From an uncultured delta proteobacterium (GTDB lineage: Bacteria; Myxococcota_A; Polyangia; Polyangiales; Polyangiaceae): a stretch of DNA of 34,682 nucleotides. This document shows, piece after piece, positions 34,558 to 34,682 of the stretch (positions are counted from its first letter, which is position 1; each line of letters opens with the position of its first letter). The notes under the pieces were generated by a model. That model was not told where the DNA came from, did no database searches, and saw only the letters and a list, made by a program, of their open reading frames with translations. The stretch lies in NCBI GenBank assembly GCA_903906315.1, contig CAIVJW010000213.1, forward strand, positions 1 to 34,682, read 5' to 3'. The position numbers and the translations under genes are program-made.

Positions 34558-34682
34558 ATGTCTACCCCGGCCCGCGTGATCCCCCGCGACGTCGACGCCC
34601 TCCCCCCGGCGGACTGGACGCTGCCGGAGGTGCCCGTGCCCGAGTCCATCCTGCACGTCAGCGTCGTCGACCTGCTCCAGGC
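34558..34682 (+). CDS. N-terminal part of an unidentified protein (partial at right edge), possibly Uma2 family
   Basis: Forty-one codons are visible before the window ends: an opening STPARVIPRDVDALPPADW and then VPVPESILHVSVVDLL. The Asp/Leu/Pro-rich opening followed by a PES-x-x-H element recalls the N-terminus of Uma2-type putative nucleases, which are abundant in Polyangiales, but the stretch is too short for a firm call. An alternative ATG lies at 34549. It is divergent from the truncated SUMF1 gene. Confidence 0.5.
   Translation, partial: MSTPARVIPRDVDALPPADWTLPEVPVPESILHVSVVDLLQ

Overview
The window is very GC-rich chromosomal DNA (roughly 70 % or more by eye), almost fully packed with genes. 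The gene content points to Myxococcota, most likely the Polyangiales/Sorangium side. There is a kinase-type TPR receptor at the left edge, many lipoproteins, two von Willebrand A (VWA) lipoproteins, three SUMF1-type lipoproteins, an OmpA-like protein with thrombospondin type-3 repeats, and PAS/histidine-kinase signalling genes. This is inferred from family content; no rRNA or other phylogenetic marker is present. No tRNA, rRNA, CRISPR array, insertion sequence or prophage was found.

Layout. 1-1901: C-terminal part of a membrane-anchored TPR protein, probably a Ser/Thr kinase. 2031-5338 (minus): two paralogous VWA lipoproteins, translationally coupled. 5542-5925: small eight-cysteine lipoprotein. 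5926-6329: gene-free. 6330-9551: two CelD-type acyltransferases, the second fused to two copies of a small cysteine domain. 9649-10137: tail-anchored protein with a DnaJ-like zinc knuckle. 10257-13016: beta-propeller/phosphoesterase lipoprotein. 13047-13787 (minus): unrecognised protein. 13990-15918: GT-C type membrane protein. 15973-18033 (minus): barrel/TSP3/OmpA-like protein. 18141-19091: ChaN/TraB-like lipoprotein. 19171-21113: murA-hisG. 21230-25228: histidine kinase, single-domain response regulator and hybrid kinase. 25267-27692: SUMF1-like lipoprotein, small membrane protein, alpha/beta hydrolase. 27718-29150 (minus): mtfA and a coupled unknown gene. 29180-30253 (minus): SUMF1-like lipoprotein, head to head with sucCD (30252-32326). 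32462-34419: a decayed stretch holding a small ORF, a frameshifted and cut-off zeta-toxin-like gene, a headless TlpA-like thioredoxin gene and a SUMF1 lipoprotein gene lacking its 3' end. 34558-34682: start of a gene leaving the window.

Core metabolism (murA, hisG, sucC, sucD) is interspersed with envelope and signalling genes. The clearest gene-to-gene links are five start/stop overlaps (GTGA or ATGA) and the kinase/regulator/hybrid-kinase cassette.

The least expected observations are four. (i) A TANNNT hexamer recurs 6-11 bases before start codons that lack a Shine-Dalgarno sequence, which suggests leaderless transcripts. (ii) An acyltransferase carries two copies of a cysteine domain. (iii) Three neighbouring genes are broken between 32653 and 34419. 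(iv) The start codons of sucC and a divergent lipoprotein gene overlap.
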